Shown here: one piece after another, positions 9,350 through 18,261 of the stretch
Numbering within the stretch: the stretch's first letter is position 1
Layout: each line of letters begins with the position of its first letter
NCBI RefSeq assembly: GCF_031082405.1
Contig: NZ_JAVHJU010000004.1
Span: 248,001-312,000 of the forward strand
Direction: 5' to 3'
Source of the DNA: Amycolatopsis sp. A133
GTDB taxonomy: Bacteria > Actinomycetota > Actinomycetes > Mycobacteriales > Pseudonocardiaceae
Length of the DNA stretch: 64,000 bases
Notes under the pieces: generated by a model
What the model saw: the letters and a program-made list of their open reading frames with translations, nothing else
Database searches by the model: none
Told to the model about the DNA's origin: nothing
Program-made: the position numbers and the translations under genes

Positions 9350-9754
9350 TCAATACACGGTGCGGCGCACGGTTTCCGGGTGGATCACCAGGCGTACCAG
9401 GTCCGTCTTCAGCATCGCCTCGAGGTCGGCGGCGCGCACCGGGTCGTCCAGGTCCCAGTAGCGAGACGCCAGGCGCGTGGCCAGGTCGTGCGCGCCATCG
9501 GGCTCCAGCGAAACGCGGCCGGCCACCGACACCCACCGCTCCTGCTCCCCCACCGGCGCCGCGACCACGATCGACGCCCGCGGGTCCCGGCGCACGCGCC
9601 GCACCTTGAGCGCGTCCGCTTCGCTGAACAGCTGGATCAGCCCTTCACCGGTGGCCTCGAACCACACCGGGCGGGGCTCCCCGGCGGACACGGCCAGAAA
9701 GCCGTGCAGCGGGCGTTGGAGGAACTCGAGATCGTCGGGCGTCATGGTGTTCAT
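9350..9754 (-). CDS. Pyridoxamine 5'-phosphate oxidase-fold (PPOX class) protein
   Basis: 134 residues, a split-barrel flavin/F420-binding fold: PVWFEATGEGLIQLFS, a basic KVRRVRRDPRASIVV stretch and WVSVAGRVSL are typical of the PPOX family common in actinobacteria. Members reduce quinones or other small molecules with F420H2 or bind FMN or heme. Divergent from the AraC gene with only about 8-71 bases between starts, depending on the start of that gene; the Nudix gene follows in the same direction. Confidence 0.75.
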   Translation of the reverse strand: MNTMTPDDLEFLQRPLHGFLAVSAGEPRPVWFEATGEGLIQLFSEADALKVRRVRRDPRASIVVAAPVGEQERWVSVAGRVSLEPDGAHDLATRLASRYWDLDDPVRAADLEAMLKTDLVRLVIHPETVRRTVY

Positions 9755-9762
9755 GAGGTCCA

Positions 9763-10824
9763 GTGAACCGCACCGAGCCGGACGATCCCATGGGCGAGAA
9801 GCCGGAATCCCTGTCCGTTCGTCTAATGTCGGACGGCGTGGACGTCTTCGGTGATCTCTTCCGCGGCGTGCGGGCCCACGGCTCGCTCTTCGGCAGTTCG
9901 GCCCTGTCCGCGCCCTGGGCCCTGCACTTCGTCGACGGCGCGCCGCTGACCCTGTGCACCGTGCTCTCCGGCGGCGGCTGGATCGTCCCCGAGCGGGGCG
10001 AGCCCGAGCCGCTGCGCGCCTACGACACCGTCGTCGTGCGCGGGCCGGGCACGTTCACCTTCGTCGACGAGGTCGGCACCCGCGCCGAGCCGGTCGCGTG
10101 CGGCGAGTTCTGCGCGGCACCCGAACTGGGCGGGACGCGGCACCGGCGCGGCTGGCACGACGACGGCGACGGCCCGACCACGCTGATCGTCGGCGCCTAC
10201 CCGGCCGGCGGCGAGGTCAGCCGTCCGCTGCTGGACGCCCTGCCCGTCGTGCTCCGCGTGACCGGGGCCGGCACGGGCGACGCCGTGCTGGACCACCTCG
10301 CCGCCGAAGTGGGCGTCGACGCGCCGGGCCAGCAGGTGGTCCTCGACCGCCTGCTCGACTGGATGCTCGTCTGCACGCTGCGCGCGTGGTTCGACCGGCC
10401 CGGCGGCGAACCCCCGGCGTGGTGGACCGCCCAGCGGGACCCGGTCGTCGGCCCCGTGCTGCGTCTGCTGCACGACGAGCCCGCGGCGCCGTGGACCGTC
10501 GGCGCGCTGGCCGGCCGCGCCGGGGTTTCGCGTTCGACGCTGGCCAAGCGGTTCGCCGAGCTGGTCGGCGAACCGCCGCTGACCTACCTCACCCGGCGCC
10601 GGATGGCGCTCGCGGCGGACCTGCTGACCGAGCGGAGCACCGCCACCGTCTCGGAAGTCGCCCGCAGCGTCGGGTACGCCGACGCCTTCGGGTTCAGCGC
10701 GGCGTTCAAGCGGATCCGGGGCAGCACGCCGAGCGAGTTCCGCAAACACCGCCACGGACCACCCGAAAAGACGGCCCCCCAGGTATTGTCAGACCGTCAA
10801 CAAGGGTGCATCGTGGAGGCATAG
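9763..10824 (+). CDS. AraC-family transcriptional regulator with N-terminal cupin
   Basis: 353 residues from GTG 9763; ATG 9790 or ATG 9826 are in frame and the last would leave a more normal promoter gap from the divergent PPOX gene. The N-terminal 200 residues match the cupin_6 ligand domain of AraC relatives; the C-terminal hundred hold two helix-turn-helix units (VGALAGRAGVSRSTLAKRF and VSEVARSVGYADAFGFSAAF). It probably controls a neighbour, the PPOX or the downstream P450, whose start is 17 bases past its stop. Confidence 0.85.
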   Translation: MNRTEPDDPMGEKPESLSVRLMSDGVDVFGDLFRGVRAHGSLFGSSALSAPWALHFVDGAPLTLCTVLSGGGWIVPERGEPEPLRAYDTVVVRGPGTFTFVDEVGTRAEPVACGEFCAAPELGGTRHRRGWHDDGDGPTTLIVGAYPAGGEVSRPLLDALPVVLRVTGAGTGDAVLDHLAAEVGVDAPGQQVVLDRLLDWMLVCTLRAWFDRPGGEPPAWWTAQRDPVVGPVLRLLHDEPAAPWTVGALAGRAGVSRSTLAKRFAELVGEPPLTYLTRRRMALAADLLTERSTATVSEVARSVGYADAFGFSAAFKRIRGSTPSEFRKHRHGPPEKTAPQVLSDRQQGCIVEA

Positions 10825-10841
10825 CCGATCTCGACGGGGAG

Positions 10842-12299
10842 ATGGTCACTTTGCCGGGCACCGTGAGCCGAGCCGCCGAAGCACTGCGCGAGCGCGTGCC
10901 GCCGCTGACCGCCCTGCCGCTCCCCCGGGGTGTCGACGAGCGCTGGCTGCACTCCCGCTGGCCCGTCAAGGAGCTCGCGACGCCGCCCGCGGGCAGCGGC
11001 CTCAAGCCGGTGCTCGGGGACGAAGGGCCGCCACTGGTCGGGCACATGCTCGAGATGATGCGGTTCGGCACCGCCTTCGGGCTGCGCCGCCACGAGCTCT
11101 ACGGCCCGGTCTCGTGGACCGGCGGGTTCGGCCGCCGGATCGTCGCGCTGTCCGGGCCGGAGGCGACGCAGATCGCACTGGTCAACAAGGACAAGGCGTT
11201 CTCGCAGGAGGGCTGGAAGTTCTTCATCGAGCGGTTCTTCGAGCGCGGCCTGATGCTGATGGACTTCGGCGAGCACCACCTGCACCGCCGGATCATGCAG
11301 GAGGCCTTCACGCGCCCGCGGCTCGCCGGCTACGTCGGCGAAATGGGCCCGGCCCTGCGCGACGGCGTCGCCGCATGGGGCAGCGGGCGGCCGCGGCTGT
11401 ACTGGGCGCTCAAGCAGCTGACCCTCGACGTCGCGTCGCGCGTGTTCATGGGCATGCCCAGCGGTGACGACGCGGCGCGGATCAACCGCGCGTTCGTCAG
11501 CTCCGTGCGGGCCGGCACCGCGCTCGTGCGCGTCCCGGTGCCGGGCGGGCGCTGGTCGGCCGGGCTGCACGGCCGGAAGGTCCTCGAGCGCTGCTTCGGC
11601 GAAACCCTGCCCGCCAAACGGCGTTCCGGCGGGGACGACCTGTTCGCCGCGCTGTGCCAGGCCACCACCGAGGACGGCGACCGGTTCTCCGACACCGACG
11701 TCGTCAACCACATGATCTTCCTGATGATGGCCGCGCACGACACGACGACGATCACCAGCAGCGCCATGGCCTACTACCTCGCCAAGTACCCGCAGTGGCA
11801 GGAACGCGCCCGTGAGGAGTCACTGGCCCTCGGCGACGACCTGCCCGACATCGCGGCGCTGGAGAAGCTGGAAACCCTGGACCTCGTGCTGAAGGAGGCG
11901 CTGCGGCTGGTGGCGCCGGTGCCGTCGCTGGCGCGCAAGACCGTCAAGGACACCGAGGTGCTCGGGCACTACATCCCGGCGGACACCCTCGTCGGCGTTT
12001 CGCCCACGGTGAACCACTTCTCGCCCGAGTGCTGGACCGACCCCTTCGCGTTCGACCCCGAGCGGTTCGCGGAGCCGCGCCGCGAGGACAAGGCGCACCG
12101 GATGGCGTGGATGCCGTTCGGCGGCGGCGCGCACAAGTGCATCGGGCTGCACTTCGGCAGTCTCGAGGTGAAGTTGCTGATGCACGAACTGCTGCGGGCG
12201 TACCGCTGGTCGGTTCCGGAGAGTTACACCGCGCGCTGGGACTACGTCTCCCTGCCGGTGCCGGCGGACGGTCTCCCGGTCCGGCTGACCCCGCGCTGA
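10842..12299 (+). CDS. Cytochrome P450
   Basis: 485 residues. The heme-ligand loop FGGGAHKCIG places the thiolate cysteine at C433; the I-helix oxygen-activation motif reads MMAAHDTTT near residue 300, and the K-helix ExxR is EALR. It is longer than most soluble bacterial P450s (about 400 aa) and its AHDTT motif and C-terminal HFGSLEVK resemble the CYP120/CYP51-like group that handles lipids and terpenoids; that comparison is from memory. The ATG follows a GGGGAG that is closer than usual, so TTG 10851 is an alternative start. No ferredoxin gene is adjacent. Confidence 0.9.
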   Translation: MVTLPGTVSRAAEALRERVPPLTALPLPRGVDERWLHSRWPVKELATPPAGSGLKPVLGDEGPPLVGHMLEMMRFGTAFGLRRHELYGPVSWTGGFGRRIVALSGPEATQIALVNKDKAFSQEGWKFFIERFFERGLMLMDFGEHHLHRRIMQEAFTRPRLAGYVGEMGPALRDGVAAWGSGRPRLYWALKQLTLDVASRVFMGMPSGDDAARINRAFVSSVRAGTALVRVPVPGGRWSAGLHGRKVLERCFGETLPAKRRSGGDDLFAALCQATTEDGDRFSDTDVVNHMIFLMMAAHDTTTITSSAMAYYLAKYPQWQERAREESLALGDDLPDIAALEKLETLDLVLKEALRLVAPVPSLARKTVKDTEVLGHYIPADTLVGVSPTVNHFSPECWTDPFAFDPERFAEPRREDKAHRMAWMPFGGGAHKCIGLHFGSLEVKLLMHELLRAYRWSVPESYTARWDYVSLPVPADGLPVRLTPR

Positions 12300-12329
12300 C
12301 CCGGCCGGCGTCCACCACTGCATACGCCC

Positions 12330-12346
12330 GGTAACGAAATGTTACC
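12330..12346 (+). promoter_or_regulatory. Inverted repeat GGTAAC-N5-GTTACC
   Basis: A perfect 6-bp inverted repeat with a five-base spacer, in the otherwise featureless 200-base gap between the P450 and the PAS-GGDEF-EAL gene. It lies about 155 bases before the latter's start. It could be an operator; no partner regulator is identified. Confidence 0.35.
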
Positions 12347-12500
12347 GCTTGTGGCGATTCGTTCACTCGTTCAGCCGGTAGACACCCCGTGACGTACATG
12401 ATGGCGTGACATCGATCGTGGGCGAAGGCTGCCTGGTGTGGCTTCATGATCCCCGACACCGTGTCCGACCTGGCCATACCTGTGCGTGAAGAGGTGGAGT

Positions 12501-14354
12501 GTGCCTGAACCCGGTGCCGCGTCAGGGCTCTTGGACGTGGCGCGCCGGTGGGCGGCGACGTTGGCCGACACCAAAGGAGTAACGCTTCCCCCGGAAGAGC
12601 TCGAAGCGCTCCTGCTGGAGGTTGCGCACGACGCCGTCGACCAAGCCGGCTCCCAGCACGACGGCGCCCTGCTGCGGTTCACCGCGCTCTACGCCGCGTC
12701 GCCGATGGGGATCGCGCTGGCCGACCCCGACGGCGCCATCGTGGAGGCGAACCTCGCGCTCGGCCAGCTGCTCGGCTGCTCGCCGGATCGGTTGCGGGGC
12801 AGGCACCTCACCGACCTCGGCTCCACCGACCACGACGTCTCCCGGCTCGAGGCGGGCCTGGAGCAGGTGCGCTCGGGACGGGACCGCTACCAGGAGCGGA
12901 TGCTGCTCGACCACACCGAGGACGGCAGGCTCTGGACCGACGTCACCCTCGCCCGGCTGCCCGGCGACCGGCCCGGCTCGATCTACCCGGTGTTGATGGT
13001 GTCCGACGCGAACGAGCTGCACTTGCTGCAGGAGCAGCTGCTGCACCAGAACGTGCACGACCCGTTGACCGGCCTGCCCAACGCGTCGTCGTTCACCACC
13101 AAGCTCGAAGCCGCGCTCGGCGCCGGCGCGCGCGACGAGATCGCGCTGATCTACCTCGACGTCGACGGCTTCAAGGTGATCAACGACGGCCTCGGCGCCG
13201 GGGTCGGCGACCAGGTGCTGCGCGGGGTCGCGAACAAGCTGTCGGCGGTGTTCACCGGCCACCACGACGGGTTCGTCGCGCGACTGTCCGGTGACGGCTT
13301 CGCGGTGCTGCTGCGGGGCGAGCTCACGGCGACCGAGGTCGTCAGGCTGGTCGAGCGCGCGCTGGAGGACCTCAACGAGCCGATCTACCTCGGCGGGCAC
13401 GGCATCGGCGTCAGCGCGAGCGCGGGCATCGTCGTGCGCGCGGCCGTCGAGGGCGGCGCCGCGGAACTGCTGCGGGCGGCGGAGATCGCGCTGCACCGGG
13501 CCAAGGAGGCCGGCAAGGCGCAGTGGATGCTGTTCGACCCGGAGCTCGACGCCCGCGACCGCGGCCGCTACCAGCTGGGCGCGGTGATCGCCGGCGCGCT
13601 GGAGAACGGCGAATTCTCGCTCGTCTACCAGCCCACGGTGAAGCTCGCCCGGCCGGACGAGCTCGCCGCCGTCAACGCCGGGCTGCGCTGGAACCACCCG
13701 GAGAAGGGCGAACTCGGCTCCGACGAGTTCTACCCGCTGGCCCAGACCACGGGCATGACGGTGCCGCTCGGCCGCTGGCTGCTCGCCGAATCCCTGGCCG
13801 CCACGGCCCGCTGGCGGACACACCTGGGCGACGCGGCCCCGGACGTCTGCGTCCGGCTGCCGGCCCGGCTGGCGATCGACCCGGACCTGGTGCTGCTGGT
13901 GAAGGAGCAGCTGGACAAGCACGAGCTCCCGGCCCGGGCCCTGCGGCTGTGCACGGACCGCGAATCGATGCTCGACCCGCGCGGCGAGGTCCTGGACTCG
14001 CTGTCGGTGCTGGCCGACCTGGGCGCGCAGCTGGTGCTGACGATCTCGGGGTCGGCGGACCTGGAGCTGATCCCCCAGCACCAGCTGCCGGTCCGGCACG
14101 TGATCCTGTCGGGCCCGGTGGTCGACGCACTGGACACCGACGAGCCCGCGGAGCCCGACCTGCGGCACCTGACGCAGCTGATCACCCGCGCCCGCGAGCT
14201 GCACCTGCGGGTGGGAGCCGAGGGAGTGCGCACGTACGAGCAGGCGGCCCGGCTGCGCCAGCTCGGGGTGATCGCGGCCCGCGGCCCGTTCGTGGCGGAT
14301 TCGGCGACGGGCGACGAGGTCGACGAGATGATCGCCCGCCACCCGCCGAAGTAG
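12501..14354 (+). CDS. PAS-GGDEF-EAL protein with degenerate catalytic motifs
   Basis: 617 residues from GTG 12501, preferred over GTG 12486 because GAGG at 12491-12494 is spaced for it. A PAS domain (about 60-170, SPMGIALADPDGAIVEANLALG) leads into a GGDEF domain (DPLTGLPNASSF...) and an EAL domain. The GGDEF signature reads SGDGF, and the EAL position reads NAGLRW, with the later metal and lysine ligands also unrecognisable. Both c-di-GMP synthesis and hydrolysis are therefore doubtful; a receptor or scaffold role is more likely. It is soluble with no membrane segment. Confidence 0.85.
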   Translation: MPEPGAASGLLDVARRWAATLADTKGVTLPPEELEALLLEVAHDAVDQAGSQHDGALLRFTALYAASPMGIALADPDGAIVEANLALGQLLGCSPDRLRGRHLTDLGSTDHDVSRLEAGLEQVRSGRDRYQERMLLDHTEDGRLWTDVTLARLPGDRPGSIYPVLMVSDANELHLLQEQLLHQNVHDPLTGLPNASSFTTKLEAALGAGARDEIALIYLDVDGFKVINDGLGAGVGDQVLRGVANKLSAVFTGHHDGFVARLSGDGFAVLLRGELTATEVVRLVERALEDLNEPIYLGGHGIGVSASAGIVVRAAVEGGAAELLRAAEIALHRAKEAGKAQWMLFDPELDARDRGRYQLGAVIAGALENGEFSLVYQPTVKLARPDELAAVNAGLRWNHPEKGELGSDEFYPLAQTTGMTVPLGRWLLAESLAATARWRTHLGDAAPDVCVRLPARLAIDPDLVLLVKEQLDKHELPARALRLCTDRESMLDPRGEVLDSLSVLADLGAQLVLTISGSADLELIPQHQLPVRHVILSGPVVDALDTDEPAEPDLRHLTQLITRARELHLRVGAEGVRTYEQAARLRQLGVIAARGPFVADSATGDEVDEMIARHPPK

Positions 14355-14364
14355 CGCCCAACCG

Positions 14365-14498
14365 CCCCAATGTGGCGTTGGTTGCGTCCAACGCACCCAA
14401 TGTGGCGTTCGGTGCGTTGAATCGGCACTGCGGCGCGGAGCGCCTCCGTTGAGGGCGGTGGCGGGGGCATGGATGGAGCACCGAACGCCACATTGGGG
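14365..14498. repeat. CCCAATGTGGCGTT repeats, two direct and one inverted copy
   Basis: CCCCAATGTGGCGTT at 14365, CCCAATGTGGCGTTCGGTGCGTT starting at 14396, and the reverse complement AACGCCACATTGGGG at 14484-14498, whose flank CACCG also mirrors the second copy. The second and third copies could pair into a stem of about 20 bp over the gap between two genes. They look like members of an interspersed family. Confidence 0.75.
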
Positions 14499-14590
14499 CG
14501 CTTGGCAACCGCGCGTCCGACCAAGCCGGTGTCCCGTCGGCTCCGAACACCCGGCAGGATGGGTTCTGCCGCCGACGAGAAGGGACGTCC

Positions 14591-15052
14591 ATGGACGCCG
14601 GAGACCTCGCCCCCGACTTCACCCTGCCCGACGACCGGGGCCGGGAGCGCACGCTCTCGGACTTCCTCGCCACCGGTCCCGTCGTGCTGTTCTTCTACCC
14701 GGCCGCGATGACCGGCGGCTGCACCGCGGAGAGCTGCCACTTCCGCGACCTCGCCGCCGAGTTCGCGGACCTCGGGGCGCACCGCGTCGGGATCAGCCCG
14801 GACGCCATCACCAAACAGCGGGCCTTCGCCGAAGCCAACAGCTTCGACTACCCCCTCCTGTCCGATGTGGAGGGTGAGGTCGCCAAGCAGTTCGGCGTCT
14901 GGCGGAAGCTCGTGCCGCTGCACACCAAGCGCGCCACCTTCGTCATCGGCGAAGACCGGATGGTCCTCGCGAAGATCAAGAGCGAGCTGAACTTCACCGT
15001 CCACGCCGACCAGGCGCTCAAGGTGCTGCGGGAGCGGAACCCGGTCTCCTAG
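14591..15052 (+). CDS. Peroxiredoxin, BCP/PrxQ type
   Basis: 153 residues, AhpC/TSA fold. The peroxidatic site PAAMTGGC puts the reactive cysteine at C44 and a second cysteine at C49, the spacing of two-cysteine PrxQ enzymes that form an intramolecular disulfide. It reduces peroxides using thioredoxin-like partners in the cytosol. A good start: ATG 14591 after an AGAAGGGA site. Its tail overlaps the convergent GNAT gene by 35 bases. Confidence 0.92.
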   Translation: MDAGDLAPDFTLPDDRGRERTLSDFLATGPVVLFFYPAAMTGGCTAESCHFRDLAAEFADLGAHRVGISPDAITKQRAFAEANSFDYPLLSDVEGEVAKQFGVWRKLVPLHTKRATFVIGEDRMVLAKIKSELNFTVHADQALKVLRERNPVS

Positions 15053-15581
15053 CGAGCCGCCACACGTGGTTGGTGCCCGTGCACGACGGTGCCAGCGGCT
15101 TCTCCGCCGGTTCCGACCGCACCTTGGTGAAGCCGAGGCGCGCGGGCACCGCTCCACTTCGGACGTTGAGCTCGTCGTGCTTGATCTCGACGTACCCGGC
15201 GCCGAGGCGGAACGCCTCCTCGGTCAGCAGCGTGACGGCCCGGGTCATCAAGCCGCGGCCGACAAAACCGCGAGCCAGCCAATAACCGATTTCGACGCCG
15301 CCGTCGCGCCTCATCAAGCCGACGCTGCCGGCCAGTTCGGCGCCGAGCATGAGCGCGTATTCGTACGCTTCGCCGCTGTCCCAGCGCTGCCCGGTCAGCC
15401 GGAGGAACTCCGACGAGTCGTCGTCGGTGTACCCGCCGGTGGCCCAGATCATCCACGCGCCCAGGTGCTCGAGGGACCCGCTGACGACCGCCGTCAGCAC
15501 CGTCCGGTCGCCGGGGTGCCAGCGGGTCAGGGTCAGGTCACCGTCGCGGTAGGTCTCGGCCGGGGCTTCCATGCACCTCAT
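15018..15581 (-). CDS. GNAT-family N-acetyltransferase
   Basis: 187 residues. The acetyl-CoA binding segment reads GYWLARGFVGRGLMTRAV, like the RimJ/RimL branch that acetylates protein N-termini or small amines; NVRSGAVPARLGF matches the C-terminal beta-bulge motif. An alternative ATG lies three codons in (15572). The substrate is unknown. Confidence 0.85.
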   Translation of the reverse strand: MRCMEAPAETYRDGDLTLTRWHPGDRTVLTAVVSGSLEHLGAWMIWATGGYTDDDSSEFLRLTGQRWDSGEAYEYALMLGAELAGSVGLMRRDGGVEIGYWLARGFVGRGLMTRAVTLLTEEAFRLGAGYVEIKHDELNVRSGAVPARLGFTKVRSEPAEKPLAPSCTGTNHVWRLARRPGSAPAAP

Positions 15582-15611
15582 GGTGCCCCGGCCGGGACTT
15601 CCGGCGCGAAA

Positions 15612-16820
15612 TCAATTGACGATGATGCTGTCCGGGATCTCGGTGTCGTTCTTCAGCGCGTCGAACAGCTGCTTCGACTTGGCCTTGTCCCAGTTCTCCG
15701 CCGACCCGCTGGTCACCGGCACCGTCGTCGTCACCACGCCACCCGAGGAGATCCCGCGCATCGCGATCGCCAGGCCGGCGAGGTTGTGCACGTGGTCGCC
15801 CGAGTCCATGGTCAGCGCGTCCGGCGCCGAGGACAGCAGCGGGAAGAAGTCGAACGGGTTCAGCAGCGTGCCGGGGCTGGCGATCTGGCTCACCAGCGCG
15901 CCGATGAACTTGCGCTGGTTGGCGACGCGGTCGAGGTCCGAGCGCGGGGTCGCCGCGCTGTGGCGCATCCGGACGAAGCCCAGCGCCGAGCGGCCGTCCA
16001 GCGACTGGCAGCCCGCCTTGATGCTGATGCCCGTCATCGTGTCGTTCATGTCCTTGTCGATGCACATGTCGACCCCGCCGATCGCGTCGACGATCTTGGC
16101 GAACCCGCCGAAGCCGATCTCCGCGTAGTGGTCGATGTGCAGGCCGGTCGCGCCTTCGACGGTCTGCGCGAGCAGCTTCGGGCCGCCGAGGGAGAACGCC
16201 GCGTTGATCTTGTTCTTGCCGTGCCCGGGGATCGACACCTGCGAGTCGCGCGGGAGCGACAGCAGCGTCGGCTTGGTGCTGTTTTCCGGGATGTGCGCGA
16301 CCATGATCGTGTCGGTGCGCTGCCCGCCGCCCGCCGCGGCGACGTCGCCCGTCGCGAGCCGCTCCTCGTCCTCCGCGGTCAGGCCCTCGCGGCTGTCCGA
16401 GCCGACGATCAGCCAGTTGGTGCCGGACTCCGCGACCGGGCGGCCGGAGTAGTCGGCGAGCGCGTCGACGCGCTTGATGGAGAACTCGAGGTAGACCCAG
16501 ATGCCGGCGAGGAACACGACGAACACCAGCACCAGCGTGAGCAGGATCCGGCCGAAGCTCCACCGGCGGCGGCGCGGCGGCCGGGACGGCGGGTAGCCGT
16601 CGTCGGCCGGACGCCCGCGCGGACCCTGCCGCGGCGGCGGGGGCGGCGCGTACTGCGGCTCCTGGTCGCGGGTGCCCATCGGGCGGGTGCGCTCGTCGTA
16701 CGGGCTGCGGCCCCGCCCGGGCAGCGGCATCATCTGCGCGCGCTGGTGGTCACGGGGGCGCGCGGGAGGCCGGGGCGGCATGCGGCGCCCGCCGTCGTCG
16801 CCACGGTACGTCATCTCCAT
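15612..16820 (-). CDS. LytR-CpsA-Psr (LCP) family cell-wall glycopolymer ligase
   Basis: 402 residues from ATG 16820 (ATG 16814 also possible). The cytosolic N-terminus is rich in Pro, Arg and Gly; one membrane helix at about 88-110 anchors the protein; the outer LCP domain holds RTDTIMVAHI, LLSLPRDSQVSI, KINAAFSLGG and the DLDRVANQRKF signature with the conserved arginines that bind polyprenyl pyrophosphate. These enzymes attach arabinogalactan or teichoic-type polymers to peptidoglycan. It follows the cyclopropane synthase gene on the same strand; both act on the envelope. Confidence 0.92.
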   Translation of the reverse strand: MEMTYRGDDGGRRMPPRPPARPRDHQRAQMMPLPGRGRSPYDERTRPMGTRDQEPQYAPPPPPRQGPRGRPADDGYPPSRPPRRRRWSFGRILLTLVLVFVVFLAGIWVYLEFSIKRVDALADYSGRPVAESGTNWLIVGSDSREGLTAEDEERLATGDVAAAGGGQRTDTIMVAHIPENSTKPTLLSLPRDSQVSIPGHGKNKINAAFSLGGPKLLAQTVEGATGLHIDHYAEIGFGGFAKIVDAIGGVDMCIDKDMNDTMTGISIKAGCQSLDGRSALGFVRMRHSAATPRSDLDRVANQRKFIGALVSQIASPGTLLNPFDFFPLLSSAPDALTMDSGDHVHNLAGLAIAMRGISSGGVVTTTVPVTSGSAENWDKAKSKQLFDALKNDTEIPDSIIVN

Positions 16821-16915
16821 CACCCAATCCCGATCCGGACAAATTGTCGCCGTCAGTACACCGCACGTCCTCGGAAGAGGGACGTTCGGCACCGGGGTCG
16901 GGTTGCCGCGGGCGG

Positions 16916-18169
16916 TTACCGGCCGGTCGCCTCGAAGCCGAACTGGTGGACCTCGAGGTACCCGGACCGGAACCCGGCCTCGGAGTAGGCCAGGTAGAAC
17001 TCCCACATCCGGCGGAAGACGTCGTCGAACCCGAACCCGGCGATGTCGGCCCAGCGGTGCAGGAACCGTTCGCGCCACCACCGTAGCGTGCGCGCGTAGT
17101 CCTGGCCGAACTCGCGCATCCCGGCCGGTTTGAGCCGGGTGTTCGCCTTGACGCCCTCCTCGATCGACCGCACCGAGGGGATCAGGCCGCCCGGGAAGAT
17201 GTACTTGTGCACCCAGCCGTAGGCGCGCGAGGCCGCCAGCATCCGGTCGTGGTCCATGGTGATGGCCTGCAGGCCGAACCGCCCGCCCGGGCGCAGCCGC
17301 TCCCCGATCGTGGCGTAGAACGCCGGCCAGTAGGACGCACCGACGGCCTCGATCATCTCGACGCTCACCACGGCGTCGTAGCGGCCGCTCGACTCGCGGT
17401 AGTCGCACAGCTTGACTTCGACGCGGTCGGCGAACCCGGCCGCGGCGATGCGTTCGGTGGCCAGCGCGCGCTGCTGCTCCGAAATGGTCAACGACGTCAC
17501 GTGCGCGCCGCGGGCCGCGGCGCGGATGGCGAGTTCACCCCATCCGGTGCCGATTTCGAGGACCTCGCTGCCGTCGCGGACCCCGGCGTAGTCGAGCACG
17601 CTGTCGATCTTGCGGTGCTGCGCGGCGGTGAGGTCGTCGCCCGGCGCGAACAGCGCCGAGGAGTACGTCATCGACTCGTCGAGGAAGGCGCCGAACAGGT
17701 CGTTGGACAGGTCGTAGTGACGGTGGATGTTGGCCCGCGCGCCCTCGAGGGTGTTCTCTTCGGTCGGCGGCTGCGTCCGCTCGGCGAGCCGGCGGAACTT
17801 CTGCAGCACCGGCGGGACGAGCGTGCCCATCCGCTCGGCGAACGGCGTGAGCACGTCGGCCAGGTCGGAGGCGGTCCAGTCACCGGCCATGTAGGACTCG
17901 CCGAAGCCGATCTTGGCGTCGACGCCGAGGCGGTGGAAGAACGCCCGGGGGCGCAGGATCCGCATTTCCGGCGACTCCGGGCCGCCGGCGCCGAGCACGG
18001 TGCCGTCGGGGAAGAGCACACGCACGGCGAGGGGGCGGGCCGCGTGGCGGAACAGCGCGGCGGCGATCCGCGCGCGCAGCGCGGAATGCGGCGGGGTGGC
18101 CAGGCCCGGCCACCGGGTCCCGTCCGGGACGTCCCGGGCCGACGCCCGGTCAGCGCTCGAAGTGGTCAC
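16916..18169 (-). CDS. Cyclopropane-fatty-acyl-phospholipid synthase family methyltransferase
   Basis: 417 residues from GTG 18169, behind GGAGGGAG. A 100-residue N-terminal domain precedes the SAM-binding fold with VLEIGTGWGE; upstream, YDLSNDLFGAFLDESMTYSS is the canonical family signature, and EMIEAVGASYW carries the active-site region. It transfers a methylene from SAM to a phospholipid double bond at the membrane surface. Upstream on the same strand is the alpha/beta hydrolase and downstream the LCP protein, a plausible envelope operon. Confidence 0.93.
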   Translation of the reverse strand: MTTSSADRASARDVPDGTRWPGLATPPHSALRARIAAALFRHAARPLAVRVLFPDGTVLGAGGPESPEMRILRPRAFFHRLGVDAKIGFGESYMAGDWTASDLADVLTPFAERMGTLVPPVLQKFRRLAERTQPPTEENTLEGARANIHRHYDLSNDLFGAFLDESMTYSSALFAPGDDLTAAQHRKIDSVLDYAGVRDGSEVLEIGTGWGELAIRAAARGAHVTSLTISEQQRALATERIAAAGFADRVEVKLCDYRESSGRYDAVVSVEMIEAVGASYWPAFYATIGERLRPGGRFGLQAITMDHDRMLAASRAYGWVHKYIFPGGLIPSVRSIEEGVKANTRLKPAGMREFGQDYARTLRWWRERFLHRWADIAGFGFDDVFRRMWEFYLAYSEAGFRSGYLEVHQFGFEATGR

Positions 18170-18261
18170 GGGTACTCCCTCCGGCCGGCCGGGTGCGCCG
18201 GTGATCGATCCTGGTCGCCCGCACCTGGCGCGGCGCGCCGAATGCCCCGTCCGGGGCGCTT

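Noticed and set aside
12522..14396. Minus-strand open frame of 624 codons opposite the PAS-GGDEF-EAL gene
   Set aside because: Antisense shadow of a gene with clear domains.
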